Shown here: in pieces, positions 4,048-11,709 of the stretch | Position numbering within the stretch: position 1 is the first letter of the stretch | How the letters are laid out: each line of letters opens with the position of its first letter | The notes under the pieces: model-generated | The model's input: the letters and a program-made list of their open reading frames with translations, nothing else | Database searches by the model: none | What the model was told of the DNA's origin: nothing | Translations under genes and position numbers: made by a program | Origin: Christensenella sp. UBA7868 | Lineage (GTDB): Bacteria; Bacillota; Clostridia; Christensenellales; UBA1242 | NCBI GenBank assembly: GCA_002501285.1 | Contig: DLSG01000066.1 | Location: forward strand, 1 to 14,357 | DNA length: 14,357 nt | Direction of reading: 5' to 3'

Positions 4048-6327
4048 ATGAGCGAATTTAAGTTAGAAAGATTAAACGAAATGCAAAAAAATGCTGTTGT
4101 AAGCGACAGTAAAAATATATTAGTAACCGCAGGTGCAGGAAGCGGAAAAACAAGGGTTTTAACTGAAAGAATAATAAATTTGATTAATTGCAGATATGTT
4201 CACCCATCACAAATTTTGGCAATAACTTTTACAAATAAAGCAAGTAATGTTATGAAGGAAAGATTAAGTGAAAAAGGTCTTTCTACTATTAATATGTGGA
4301 TAAGCACATTTCATAGTATGTGTGTTAGAATTTTAAGGGAAAATGCTGGCAAACTTAATGGCTATGACAGAAATTTTACAATTTTTGATGAGTCGGATAA
4401 GAACAAAGTTTTAAGTGATATTTTAAAGCAAGAAAAACTTGAAGGCGATGAGTTTAAAAAGAAACTATCTTATCATATTTCAAATTTTAAAAACAAATAT
4501 CAGACATTGCAAGAATATGAAAGAGTAAATGCTTTTGAGCATGATATTGACGAAATTGTAAGATTAATTAAAATATACGAAGAAAAACTTAAAGAAAACA
4601 ACGCTTTTGATTTTGACGATTTGCTTTTTAAAACATATAAACTTTTGTATGAAAATAGCGATGTTAGAAATTATTATTCCGAAAAATTTAAGCATATTTT
4701 GGTTGACGAATTTCAAGATACAAACGAAATTCAATATGATTTAATAAAACTTTTGGCAGGAAAGGATACAAGTGTTTTTGTTGTTGGTGATGAGGACCAG
4801 TGTATTTATTCTTGGCGTGGAGCAAACTATAAAAATATTTCAAATTTTACAAAAGATTTTGATAATGTGGAAATAATTAAGTTAGAACAAAATTATAGGT
4901 CAACAAAACGAATAATTGAAGGTGCTAATAAAATTATTTCAAAAAACATTGAAAGAATTGATAAAAAACTTTGGACAGACAACGAAGAGGGTGTGTCAAT
5001 TGAATATAAAAGTTGCTATAACGAAGGCGAAGAAGCTGAATTTGTTGCGTCAACAATTTATTCGTTATACTCAACAAAAAGAGAAAGTTTAAACAATATT
5101 GCAATTTTAGTAAGGCTTAACTCTTTAACTAGAAACATAGAAGAAAAACTTTTAAATTATGGAATAAATTATAAAGTTTATGGCGGAATGAAATTCTATG
5201 AGAGAATGGAAATTAAAAATTTTTTATCATATTTAAAAGTTTTAAACAATCCAAAAGATGATGTTAGTTTTGCAAAAATTGCAAACTTTCCAAAGCGTGG
5301 TATAGGTGACGCTAGTTTAGAAACTTTGAAAAGATTAGATAGCAGTAAATCTATGCTTGAAAATTTGCTTAATTTAGATTCGTCTATGGGAATTAAAGGA
5401 GCAACATTTAATAAACTTTATGGGCTTAAACTTTTGTTTGTTGATTTACTAGAAAAATCCGCTGAACTTAATATTGAAGATTTAGCAAACTACATATTAG
5501 AAAAAACAAATTTAGCAGAATTTTTGAATGTTCAAGAAGAAGATAAGAACCGAATGCTTAACATTGAACAGTTAATTTTAAGTATTAAAGAGTATGTTAA
5601 AAATAATCCAGAAAATAATTTGTCTGATTATCTTCAAAGCGTAACGCTAGTTAGTGATATGGATAGTTACAGCGAAGAAGACGAAAGTGTTACAATTGCT
5701 ACAGTTCACGCAAGCAAAGGGCTTGAATTTGGTTGTGTGTTTGTAATAGGGCTTGAAGATGGAATTTTTCCGCTTAAAAGAAATGACGAATGTGACGAAG
5801 AGGAAGAGCGTAGGCTTATGTATGTTGCGGTTACTCGAAGCATGAAAAGATTGTTTTTAACAAATGCTAAAAACCGATTTTTATATGGTTATACAAGACG
5901 AGAAATTGTTTCGCCTTATATAAAAGACCTTGGTTTTGAAAAACCTGTTTATGGAATAGGCGGGTTTGGAAGGGGTTCAAGTTTCCAATCTAATTCAAGA
6001 TTTTCTAGTGGTGGACAATCTGAATATAATAATTTTACTTCGGGATATTCAAATGGCTCTTTTGGGGGTTATAGAAATTCTGGCTATGGCTATAATAATG
6101 AAGAAAGTGAAATTGGAAGTTTTTCGCAAAAAACTGTAAGTAAAGCGACAGAAATGGAAGTGAAATCATCAAGTGATGTTGATTTTTCAGTTGGTGATAA
6201 AGTAACGCATAAAAGTTTTGGTGAAGGTTTAATTATTTCAATTAACGGCGATTTGGCAAAAATTAATTTTAAAGGCGTTGGGGTAAAAGAACTTATGATT
6301 AACATTGCGCCAATTCAAAAAATTTAG
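4048..6327 (+). CDS. pcrA: ATP-dependent DNA helicase PcrA (UvrD/Rep, SF1A)
   Basis: A 3'-5' superfamily 1 helicase used in repair, plasmid replication and removal of proteins from DNA. Gln13 of the Q motif is followed by the Walker A AGAGSGKTR (28-36), LVDEFQDTN Walker B (218-226), GDEDQCIYSWRGA, QNYRST, TVHASKGLEF (552-561) and MYVAVTR with the arginine finger Arg597. Residues about 634-690 form a Gly/Ser/Asn/Tyr-rich low-complexity linker. From about 711 comes the PcrA-type C-terminal Tudor-like module (VGDKVTHKSFGEG), which in Bacillus PcrA binds RNA polymerase. 759 residues is normal to slightly long. The ATG at 4048 is required to keep the Q motif, yet it lacks a Shine-Dalgarno sequence and lies at the predicted transcription start. 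ligA follows 7 nt after the stop, the usual Firmicute pairing. Identification is secure. Confidence 0.97.
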   Translation: MSEFKLERLNEMQKNAVVSDSKNILVTAGAGSGKTRVLTERIINLINCRYVHPSQILAITFTNKASNVMKERLSEKGLSTINMWISTFHSMCVRILRENAGKLNGYDRNFTIFDESDKNKVLSDILKQEKLEGDEFKKKLSYHISNFKNKYQTLQEYERVNAFEHDIDEIVRLIKIYEEKLKENNAFDFDDLLFKTYKLLYENSDVRNYYSEKFKHILVDEFQDTNEIQYDLIKLLAGKDTSVFVVGDEDQCIYSWRGANYKNISNFTKDFDNVEIIKLEQNYRSTKRIIEGANKIISKNIERIDKKLWTDNEEGVSIEYKSCYNEGEEAEFVASTIYSLYSTKRESLNNIAILVRLNSLTRNIEEKLLNYGINYKVYGGMKFYERMEIKNFLSYLKVLNNPKDDVSFAKIANFPKRGIGDASLETLKRLDSSKSMLENLLNLDSSMGIKGATFNKLYGLKLLFVDLLEKSAELNIEDLANYILEKTNLAEFLNVQEEDKNRMLNIEQLILSIKEYVKNNPENNLSDYLQSVTLVSDMDSYSEEDESVTIATVHASKGLEFGCVFVIGLEDGIFPLKRNDECDEEEERRLMYVAVTRSMKRLFLTNAKNRFLYGYTRREIVSPYIKDLGFEKPVYGIGGFGRGSSFQSNSRFSSGGQSEYNNFTSGYSNGSFGGYRNSGYGYNNEESEIGSFSQKTVSKATEMEVKSSSDVDFSVGDKVTHKSFGEGLIISINGDLAKINFKGVGVKELMINIAPIQKI

Positions 6328-6330
6328 AGG
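6326..6330 (+). promoter_or_regulatory. Ribosome binding site that decides the ligA start
   Basis: AGAGG overlaps the pcrA stop codon (TAG, 6325-6327) and lies four bases before the ATG at 6335. It supports that start over the in-frame TTG at 6305 or the ATG at 6344. Confidence 0.6.
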
Positions 6331-6334
6331 TTTT

Positions 6335-8302
6335 ATGGATAGAATGAAAGAACTTGTTGAGTTAATCAACAAGCACAATTATAATTACTATGTTTTAGAT
6401 AAACCAACAATAAGTGATAAAGAATGGGACAAACTTTATGACGAACTTTTGGCACTAGAAAAAGAAACTGGTGTGGTTTTGGAAGATTCTCCAAGTAAAA
6501 AAGTTGGGGGAGAAATTTTGTCTGGTTTTAAAAAAGAACCACATAAAGTTCCGCTTTTTTCGCTTGAAAAAGTTAATAATTATGAAGATTTAGAAAAATG
6601 GATTTATTCTATTAAAAGCAAAGTTAAAGATGCCGAGTTTAGTTTAGATTATAAATATGACGGATTGAGTTGTGTTTTAACCTATAATAACGGGATTTTA
6701 ACAAAAGCCATAACAAGAGGAAACGGACAAGTTGGTGAAAATGTAACTGAACAAGTTAAAACTATAAGAACAGTTCCGCTATGCATTGATTATAAAAAAG
6801 AACTCGTTGTTCAAGGCGAGTGTATAATGAAATTAAGCGAACTTGAAAAATATAATAAAAATTCTAGTGGGGAACTTTTAAAAAATGCTCGAAACGCAGC
6901 GGCAGGGGGGCTACGAAACCTTGACCCAAAAGTTACAAAAAGCAGAAACCTTGATGTTATTTGTTATTCGGTGAACTACATTGAAGGGAAGGAGTTTAAA
7001 ACTCAACAAGAAATGCAAGATTTTTTAAGACAAAACAAATTTTATGTGGTTGAACATTTTAAAGTTTTAAAAGATTTTGAAGAAATAAAACAGGTTTTTG
7101 AAGCAATTGATGTTGAAAGACATAGTTTAGACTTTTTAATTGACGGTGCTGTTTTAAAATTAAATAATGTAAGTGATAGACAAAAACTTGGTTATACAAT
7201 AAAATTTCCTAAATGGGCAATAGCATTCAAGTTTGAAGCGGAAGAAACTTCAACAATTCTTAAAGATGTTGTTTGGACTGTTGGAAGAACTGGGAAAATT
7301 ACGCCAGGAGCAATTTTAGAACCTGTAAACCTAGCGGGAGCAACAATAAGCAGGGCAACATTAAATAACTATGAAGATATTTTGCGTAAAAAAGTGCTTC
7401 TACATTCAAGAGTGTTTTTAAGAAGAAGCAACGAAGTTATTCCAGAAATTTTGGGTTTAGCCGAAAAATTTGGTGATAGCAGTGAAATTGAAAAGCCTCA
7501 GTTTTGTCCGTCTTGCGGGGAAAAACTAACGCAAGTTGGGCCAAATTTGTTTTGTTTAAACACATATAACTGTAAAGAGCAGATTAAAGAACGTATTGTG
7601 CATTATTGTAGCAGAGATGCAATGAATATTGAGGGAATAAGCGATAAAACGATTGATTTGTTTTATGAAAAACTTGGCGTAAGAAGCGTTGCGGACTTAT
7701 ATGATATAAAGTATGAAAAACTTATTGAACTTGAAAGTTTTAAGGATAAAAAAACTCAAAATATATTAGATTCAATTGAAAAAAGTAAAAATGTAACGCT
7801 TTCTAAATTTATTTATGCAATTGGAATTTTAAATGTTGGCAAAAAGACTTCAAGAGATTTGGCAAAAAAATTTAAAAGTTTATCTGCTTTTAAAGACGCT
7901 AACATGGACGATTTAATTGAAATAAAAGATATTGGAGAAATCGTTGCAAAATCTATTTTAGATTATTTTTCAAATGAAAAGAATATTGTTTTAATTAACA
8001 AAATTTTAGAAAAAGGCGTTAAAATTGAAGAGCAAAAACAAAGTGAAAACGCAAAACAAAACTATTTTACTAACAAAAAAATAGTTTTAACAGGCTCTCT
8101 TGAAAACTATACTCGTGAAAATTTGTCCGAAATTTTAATTTCACTTGGGGCTGAAATTAGTTCAAGCGTAAGCAAAAACACCGATTTAGTTATTTTGGGC
8201 GAAAATGCGGGAAGTAAACTTGCAAAAGCACAAAGTTTAGGAATAAAAATAATGGAAGAAACCGAACTTGTTAATATGTTAAAAGATATTCAAAATGCTT
8301 GA
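6335..8302 (+). CDS. ligA: NAD+-dependent DNA ligase LigA
   Basis: Seals nicks in DNA during replication and repair using NAD+ as adenylate donor. Starting at ATG 6335 gives 655 residues, close to the usual 660-670. The N-terminal Ia domain has the HNYNYYVLDKPTISD pattern that binds the NMN half of NAD+. The adenylation motif KYDG places the reactive lysine at Lys107. The OB fold is followed by a four-cysteine zinc finger (Cys391, Cys394, Cys407, Cys413), helix-hairpin-helix repeats (about 430-560) and a C-terminal BRCT domain (about 577-655). An in-frame TTG at 6305 would add ten residues that overlap pcrA and do not resemble the family N-terminus. It is cotranscribed with pcrA. The stop is TGA, which argues against TGA recoding to tryptophan. 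All catalytic elements appear intact. Confidence 0.97.
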   Translation: MDRMKELVELINKHNYNYYVLDKPTISDKEWDKLYDELLALEKETGVVLEDSPSKKVGGEILSGFKKEPHKVPLFSLEKVNNYEDLEKWIYSIKSKVKDAEFSLDYKYDGLSCVLTYNNGILTKAITRGNGQVGENVTEQVKTIRTVPLCIDYKKELVVQGECIMKLSELEKYNKNSSGELLKNARNAAAGGLRNLDPKVTKSRNLDVICYSVNYIEGKEFKTQQEMQDFLRQNKFYVVEHFKVLKDFEEIKQVFEAIDVERHSLDFLIDGAVLKLNNVSDRQKLGYTIKFPKWAIAFKFEAEETSTILKDVVWTVGRTGKITPGAILEPVNLAGATISRATLNNYEDILRKKVLLHSRVFLRRSNEVIPEILGLAEKFGDSSEIEKPQFCPSCGEKLTQVGPNLFCLNTYNCKEQIKERIVHYCSRDAMNIEGISDKTIDLFYEKLGVRSVADLYDIKYEKLIELESFKDKKTQNILDSIEKSKNVTLSKFIYAIGILNVGKKTSRDLAKKFKSLSAFKDANMDDLIEIKDIGEIVAKSILDYFSNEKNIVLINKILEKGVKIEEQKQSENAKQNYFTNKKIVLTGSLENYTRENLSEILISLGAEISSSVSKNTDLVILGENAGSKLAKAQSLGIKIMEETELVNMLKDIQNA

Positions 8303-8327
8303 AAAACTTTTTAAAACTTGATATAAT
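8299..8327 (+). promoter_or_regulatory. Promoter of the gatCAB-rpoZ-priA operon
   Basis: TTGAAA (8299-8304), which overlaps the ligA stop codon, and TATAAT (8322-8327) are separated by 17 nt. TGA in front of the -10 makes an extended -10. The predicted start near 8334 gives a leader of only about 12 nt that contains AGGAG (8336-8340). Confidence 0.8.
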
Positions 8328-8345
8328 AATTTTTTAGGAGAAACT

Positions 8346-8630
8346 ATGGAGATTACAACAGATTTAGTTAAACATTTGGCTGAACTTTCTAGGCTAAATT
8401 TTAGCGATGAAGAAATTGAAAATTTTAAACAAGAATTTGAAAGAACGCTGTCTAGCATTGACGAAATTCAAAGCGTTGATACATCAAAAGTAGATTTTAA
8501 AGACAAAACCGTAAGTGCCCAAAATTTAAGGGAAGATGAAGTAAAAACTGGGCTTGACATTAAAAGCGTAACGCTTAATGCTCCAAAAAGCAAAGGTTCA
8601 AACATTGTAGTTCCAAAGGTGGTGGAATAA
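8346..8630 (+). CDS. gatC: Asp-tRNA(Asn)/Glu-tRNA(Gln) amidotransferase subunit C
   Basis: GatC is the small scaffold that wraps GatA and stabilises the GatA-GatB complex. 94 residues, usual for the family. The N-terminal helices follow the pattern LVKHLAELSRLNFSDEEIENF, then the DEIQSVDTSKVD region and a LREDEV segment (residues 60s) that passes through the interface. AGGAG stands five bases before the ATG. The TAA stop shares its last A with the gatA start (TAATG), so translation is coupled and stoichiometric production is likely. Confidence 0.94.
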   Translation: MEITTDLVKHLAELSRLNFSDEEIENFKQEFERTLSSIDEIQSVDTSKVDFKDKTVSAQNLREDEVKTGLDIKSVTLNAPKSKGSNIVVPKVVE

Positions 8631-10072
8631 TGGAAGAAATTTTATCAAAAAGTTTATTAGAAATAAGTTCTTTACTTAAAGAAAGAAAAATTACAAGTGT
8701 TGAATTAACAAAACTTTGCCTAGATAATATTGAAAAAAATAAACATCTTAACGCAGTATTAAGCGTAAGAAAAGAAGACGCTTTGTTAGATGCTGAAAAA
8801 GCCGACAAAATTTTAGATGAAGGGAAAGGAAGTTTTCTTACTGGCGTGCCAATTATAATTAAAGACAATATTAATATGATTGGAACAAAAACCACTTGTG
8901 CAAGCAAGTTCCTTGAAAATTATGAAAGTGTTTATAACGCAACAGTTGTTGAAAAATTGTTAGAACAAAATGCCGTTATTCTTGGAAAAGCAAATATGGA
9001 CGAATTTGCTATGGGAAGTTCAAACGAAAATAGTGCTTTTGGTGCTTGTTTAAATCCTGTTGACAATTCAAGGGTTGCTGGTGGAAGTAGTGGCGGAAGT
9101 GCGTGCAGTGTTAAGGCAAATTTGTGCTTTGCTTCGCTTGGAAGTGACACTGGCGGGTCTATTCGTCAACCAGCAAGTTTGTGTGGCGTAGTAGGTTTAA
9201 AACCAACCTATGGTTTGGTTTCTCGTTATGGTTTAGTCGCTTTTGCTTCAAGTTTAGACCAAATTGGCCCTTTTACAAAAACCGTAAAAGATAGTGCGGC
9301 AATGCTTAATGTTATTTCTGGTTATGACGAAAGAGAATTTACAAGTTCTAATCGTGAAAAAGTTGATTATTTAAAAAACTTAAAGTCAAGTGTGCGTGGC
9401 GTTAGAATTGGTGTTCCTACAAACTTTTTAAATATGGGCATGGATACAAGTGTTAAAAAAGCAATTGACGGGGCAATAGAGTTTTTTAAAGAAAATGGAG
9501 CAGAAATCGTTGAAATAAACTTGAATAATATTGATAAGTCTCTTTCTGCTTATTACGTTATATCAAGTGCGGAAGCGTGCAGTAATCTTGGTCGTTTTGA
9601 CGGAATTAGATACGGCAAACGTGCTGAAAACTATACAGATTTAATAGATTTATATTATAAAAGCAGAACAGAAGGTTTTGGAAAAGAAGTTAAAAGGCGT
9701 ATTATGCTTGGTAACTTTGTTTTGTCAAGCGGATATTATGATGCGTATTATAAAAAAGCAAAAGCAGTTCAAAACCTAATTAAACAAGAGTTTAATAATG
9801 CGTTTAGTAAAGTTGATGTAATTTTAACACCAACATCACCATTCACAGCATTTAAAATAGGTGAAAAAGTTAATGACCATATTAAAATGTATTTAAGTGA
9901 TATTTTCACAGTTCCAGTAAACATTGCGGGGCTTCCAGCAATTAGTTTGCCTTGTGGAACAGACGAAAATAATTTGCCAATAGGGCTTCAACTTATTGCA
10001 AACAAGTTTGAAGAGCAAACTTTGTTTAATGTTGGTGATTATTTTGAAACAAACAAAGGGGGTAAAAATTAA
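8630..10072 (+). CDS. gatA: Asp-tRNA(Asn)/Glu-tRNA(Gln) amidotransferase subunit A
   Basis: The amidase subunit releases ammonia from glutamine and sends it to GatB, which amidates mischarged Glu-tRNA(Gln) or Asp-tRNA(Asn). 480 residues, family-typical. The amidase-signature Ser-cisSer-Lys triad is complete: Lys78 in IIIKDN, Ser153 in the GGSSGGSAC loop (151-159), and nucleophile Ser177 in GSDTGGSIRQPASLCG, one residue off the Staphylococcus aureus numbering. The start overlaps the gatC stop by one base and AAAGGTGG precedes it (8615-8622). The stop in turn overlaps gatB by one base. No glnS or asnS lies in the window, so whether the complex serves Gln, Asn or both cannot be decided here. Confidence 0.97.
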   Translation: MEEILSKSLLEISSLLKERKITSVELTKLCLDNIEKNKHLNAVLSVRKEDALLDAEKADKILDEGKGSFLTGVPIIIKDNINMIGTKTTCASKFLENYESVYNATVVEKLLEQNAVILGKANMDEFAMGSSNENSAFGACLNPVDNSRVAGGSSGGSACSVKANLCFASLGSDTGGSIRQPASLCGVVGLKPTYGLVSRYGLVAFASSLDQIGPFTKTVKDSAAMLNVISGYDEREFTSSNREKVDYLKNLKSSVRGVRIGVPTNFLNMGMDTSVKKAIDGAIEFFKENGAEIVEINLNNIDKSLSAYYVISSAEACSNLGRFDGIRYGKRAENYTDLIDLYYKSRTEGFGKEVKRRIMLGNFVLSSGYYDAYYKKAKAVQNLIKQEFNNAFSKVDVILTPTSPFTAFKIGEKVNDHIKMYLSDIFTVPVNIAGLPAISLPCGTDENNLPIGLQLIANKFEEQTLFNVGDYFETNKGGKN

Positions 10073-11505
10073 TGGAATTTGAACCAGTTATTGGTCTTGA
10101 AATTCACAGCGAATTAAAAACAAAAACCAAAAATTTTTGTTCGTGCGAAAATAAATTTGGTGCCCCATCAAACAGCAAGGTTTGTCCAGTTTGTTTAGGG
10201 CTTCCAGGGGCATTACCTATTCCAAACAAAAAAGCGTTTGAATTTTGTATTAAAGCAGGGCTTTCGTTTGAGTGTGAAATTAATGACGAAGCAATTTTTG
10301 AAAGAAAAAATTATTTTTATCCAGATCTTCCAAAATCTTATCAAATAAGCCAGTTAGAAAAGCCAACTTGCCTTGGTGGAAGAATTGTTTTTGAAACTGA
10401 TGACGGCAAAGAAGATTTTATAAGATTAAACAATATTCACCTAGAAGAAGATGCTGGGAAATTAGTTCACGACAATATGCTTAATGCAAGTTTGGTTGAT
10501 TTCAATAGATGTAGTGTTCCGCTAATTGAAATTGTAACTGAACCAGATATTAAAAGTGCAGCAGATGCAGTAAAAGTTTTAGAAACAATTAAAGAAACAT
10601 TAAAATATATTGAAGTGTCCGATTGCAAAATGCAAGAAGGAAGTTTGCGTTGTGATGTGAACGTGTCGGTTAGAGAAAAAGGTTCTAACAAATTAAATAA
10701 CCGAACTGAAATGAAAAATCTTTCAAGTTTTAAAGCGGTTGAAAGAGCAATTAATTATGAAATTTCAAGACAAATTAAGTTATATGAAAGTGGAAAACCT
10801 GTTGTCACTCAAACTTTAAGATGGGACGATGAACTTGGCGAAAACTTTGGACTTCGAAGCAAAGAAGGTAGTAATGATTATAAATATTTTCCAGACCCAG
10901 ATTTGCTTCCAATATCAATTGATAAAGAATATGTTGAAGAAATTTCAAAGAATTTAGCACGTCTTCCACGAGTTAGAAGAAAAGAATACACCGAAAAACT
11001 TGGGCTTCCAGAATATGACGCAAAAGTTTTAACAAACGACAAGAAAATTAGTGATTTCTTTGAAGCAAGTATTAAAAAATTTAATAATCCAAAACAAGTA
11101 AGCAACTTTATAATGAGTGATATTTTAAGATTAATTAAGCAAAATGAATTAAATTTAGAAGAAAATATTACAATTTCTGTTGACAATTTTGTAAAATTGC
11201 TTAAAATGTTAGAAGATAAAGTTATCACAAGAACTGCTGCAACAACAATTTTAGAGAATGTTTTTGAAACAAACGAAGATGTTGATGCGTGCGCTGAAAG
11301 GCTAAATTTAAAAATTTCGGACAATACTGACGAAATTAAACAAATCGTTTTAGATGTGATTAACTCAAACCCAAAAGCAGTTTCAGATTATAAAGCTGGA
11401 AACGAGCGTACCATGACTTTCTTTATGGGGCAAGTTATGAAAGCGTGCAAGGGCAAGGCAAAACCTGATGTTGTTACTAAATTAATAAAAGAGAATTTGA
11501 ATTAA
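10072..11505 (+). CDS. gatB: Asp-tRNA(Asn)/Glu-tRNA(Gln) amidotransferase subunit B
   Basis: GatB binds the mischarged tRNA, activates its acyl side chain with ATP and completes amidation with ammonia from GatA. 477 residues. Signatures include VIGLEIHSEL at the N-terminus, a Cys cluster (Cys23, Cys25, Cys38, Cys41) ending in LGLPGALP, ERKNYFYPDLPK, GSLRCDVNVSVR (190-201), and YKYFPDPDLLP (270-280). The C-terminal helical and YqeY-like tail domain (about 330-477) contacts the tRNA. The four cysteines could hold a metal, as in some GatB proteins. The start overlaps gatA by one base (TAATG) and is preceded by AAAGGGGGT. Gene order gatC-gatA-gatB is the standard one. Confidence 0.97.
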   Translation: MEFEPVIGLEIHSELKTKTKNFCSCENKFGAPSNSKVCPVCLGLPGALPIPNKKAFEFCIKAGLSFECEINDEAIFERKNYFYPDLPKSYQISQLEKPTCLGGRIVFETDDGKEDFIRLNNIHLEEDAGKLVHDNMLNASLVDFNRCSVPLIEIVTEPDIKSAADAVKVLETIKETLKYIEVSDCKMQEGSLRCDVNVSVREKGSNKLNNRTEMKNLSSFKAVERAINYEISRQIKLYESGKPVVTQTLRWDDELGENFGLRSKEGSNDYKYFPDPDLLPISIDKEYVEEISKNLARLPRVRRKEYTEKLGLPEYDAKVLTNDKKISDFFEASIKKFNNPKQVSNFIMSDILRLIKQNELNLEENITISVDNFVKLLKMLEDKVITRTAATTILENVFETNEDVDACAERLNLKISDNTDEIKQIVLDVINSNPKAVSDYKAGNERTMTFFMGQVMKACKGKAKPDVVTKLIKENLN

Positions 11506-11516
11506 GGAGATTTTAT

Positions 11517-11708
11517 ATGTTACTAGAACCACCAGTAGAAGAATTGGTTGACATTGTTGGAAATAAATATAAACTATGCAACCTAGCAGCAAGAAGAGCA
11601 AATGAAATTCAAAAAAAGAATTTGCAAGACCATGTAGAAAGCCCAGATAATGAACTTTCTATTGCTGCAAAAGAAGTTTATGATAAAAAAATAGTTCCAT
11701 CAGATTAA
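11517..11708 (+). CDS. rpoZ: DNA-directed RNA polymerase subunit omega
   Basis: Omega chaperones and stabilises the beta' subunit of RNA polymerase. 63 residues, short but typical of Firmicutes. It opens LLEPPVEELVDIVGNKYKL, followed by the conserved CNLAARRANEIQ helix (21-32) and a C-terminal segment with LSIAAKEV (47-54) that contacts beta'. AAGGAG (11504-11509) overlaps the gatB stop codon, so gatB and rpoZ are translationally linked. The rpoZ-priA neighbourhood is common in Firmicutes, but gmk and coaBC, often found beside it, are absent here and gatCAB stands in front instead. Confidence 0.9.
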   Translation: MLLEPPVEELVDIVGNKYKLCNLAARRANEIQKKNLQDHVESPDNELSIAAKEVYDKKIVPSD

Positions 11709-11709
11709 T

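Noticed and set aside
6335..8302. Possible genetic code change (TGA as tryptophan)
   Set aside because: TGA ends ligA at the expected length, and conserved tryptophans in the window are encoded by TGG.
10878..11324. 148-residue minus-strand open frame inside gatB
   Set aside because: It is antisense to conserved GatB sequence, is Ser/Leu/Phe-rich, and has no promoter or ribosome binding site; a shadow frame.
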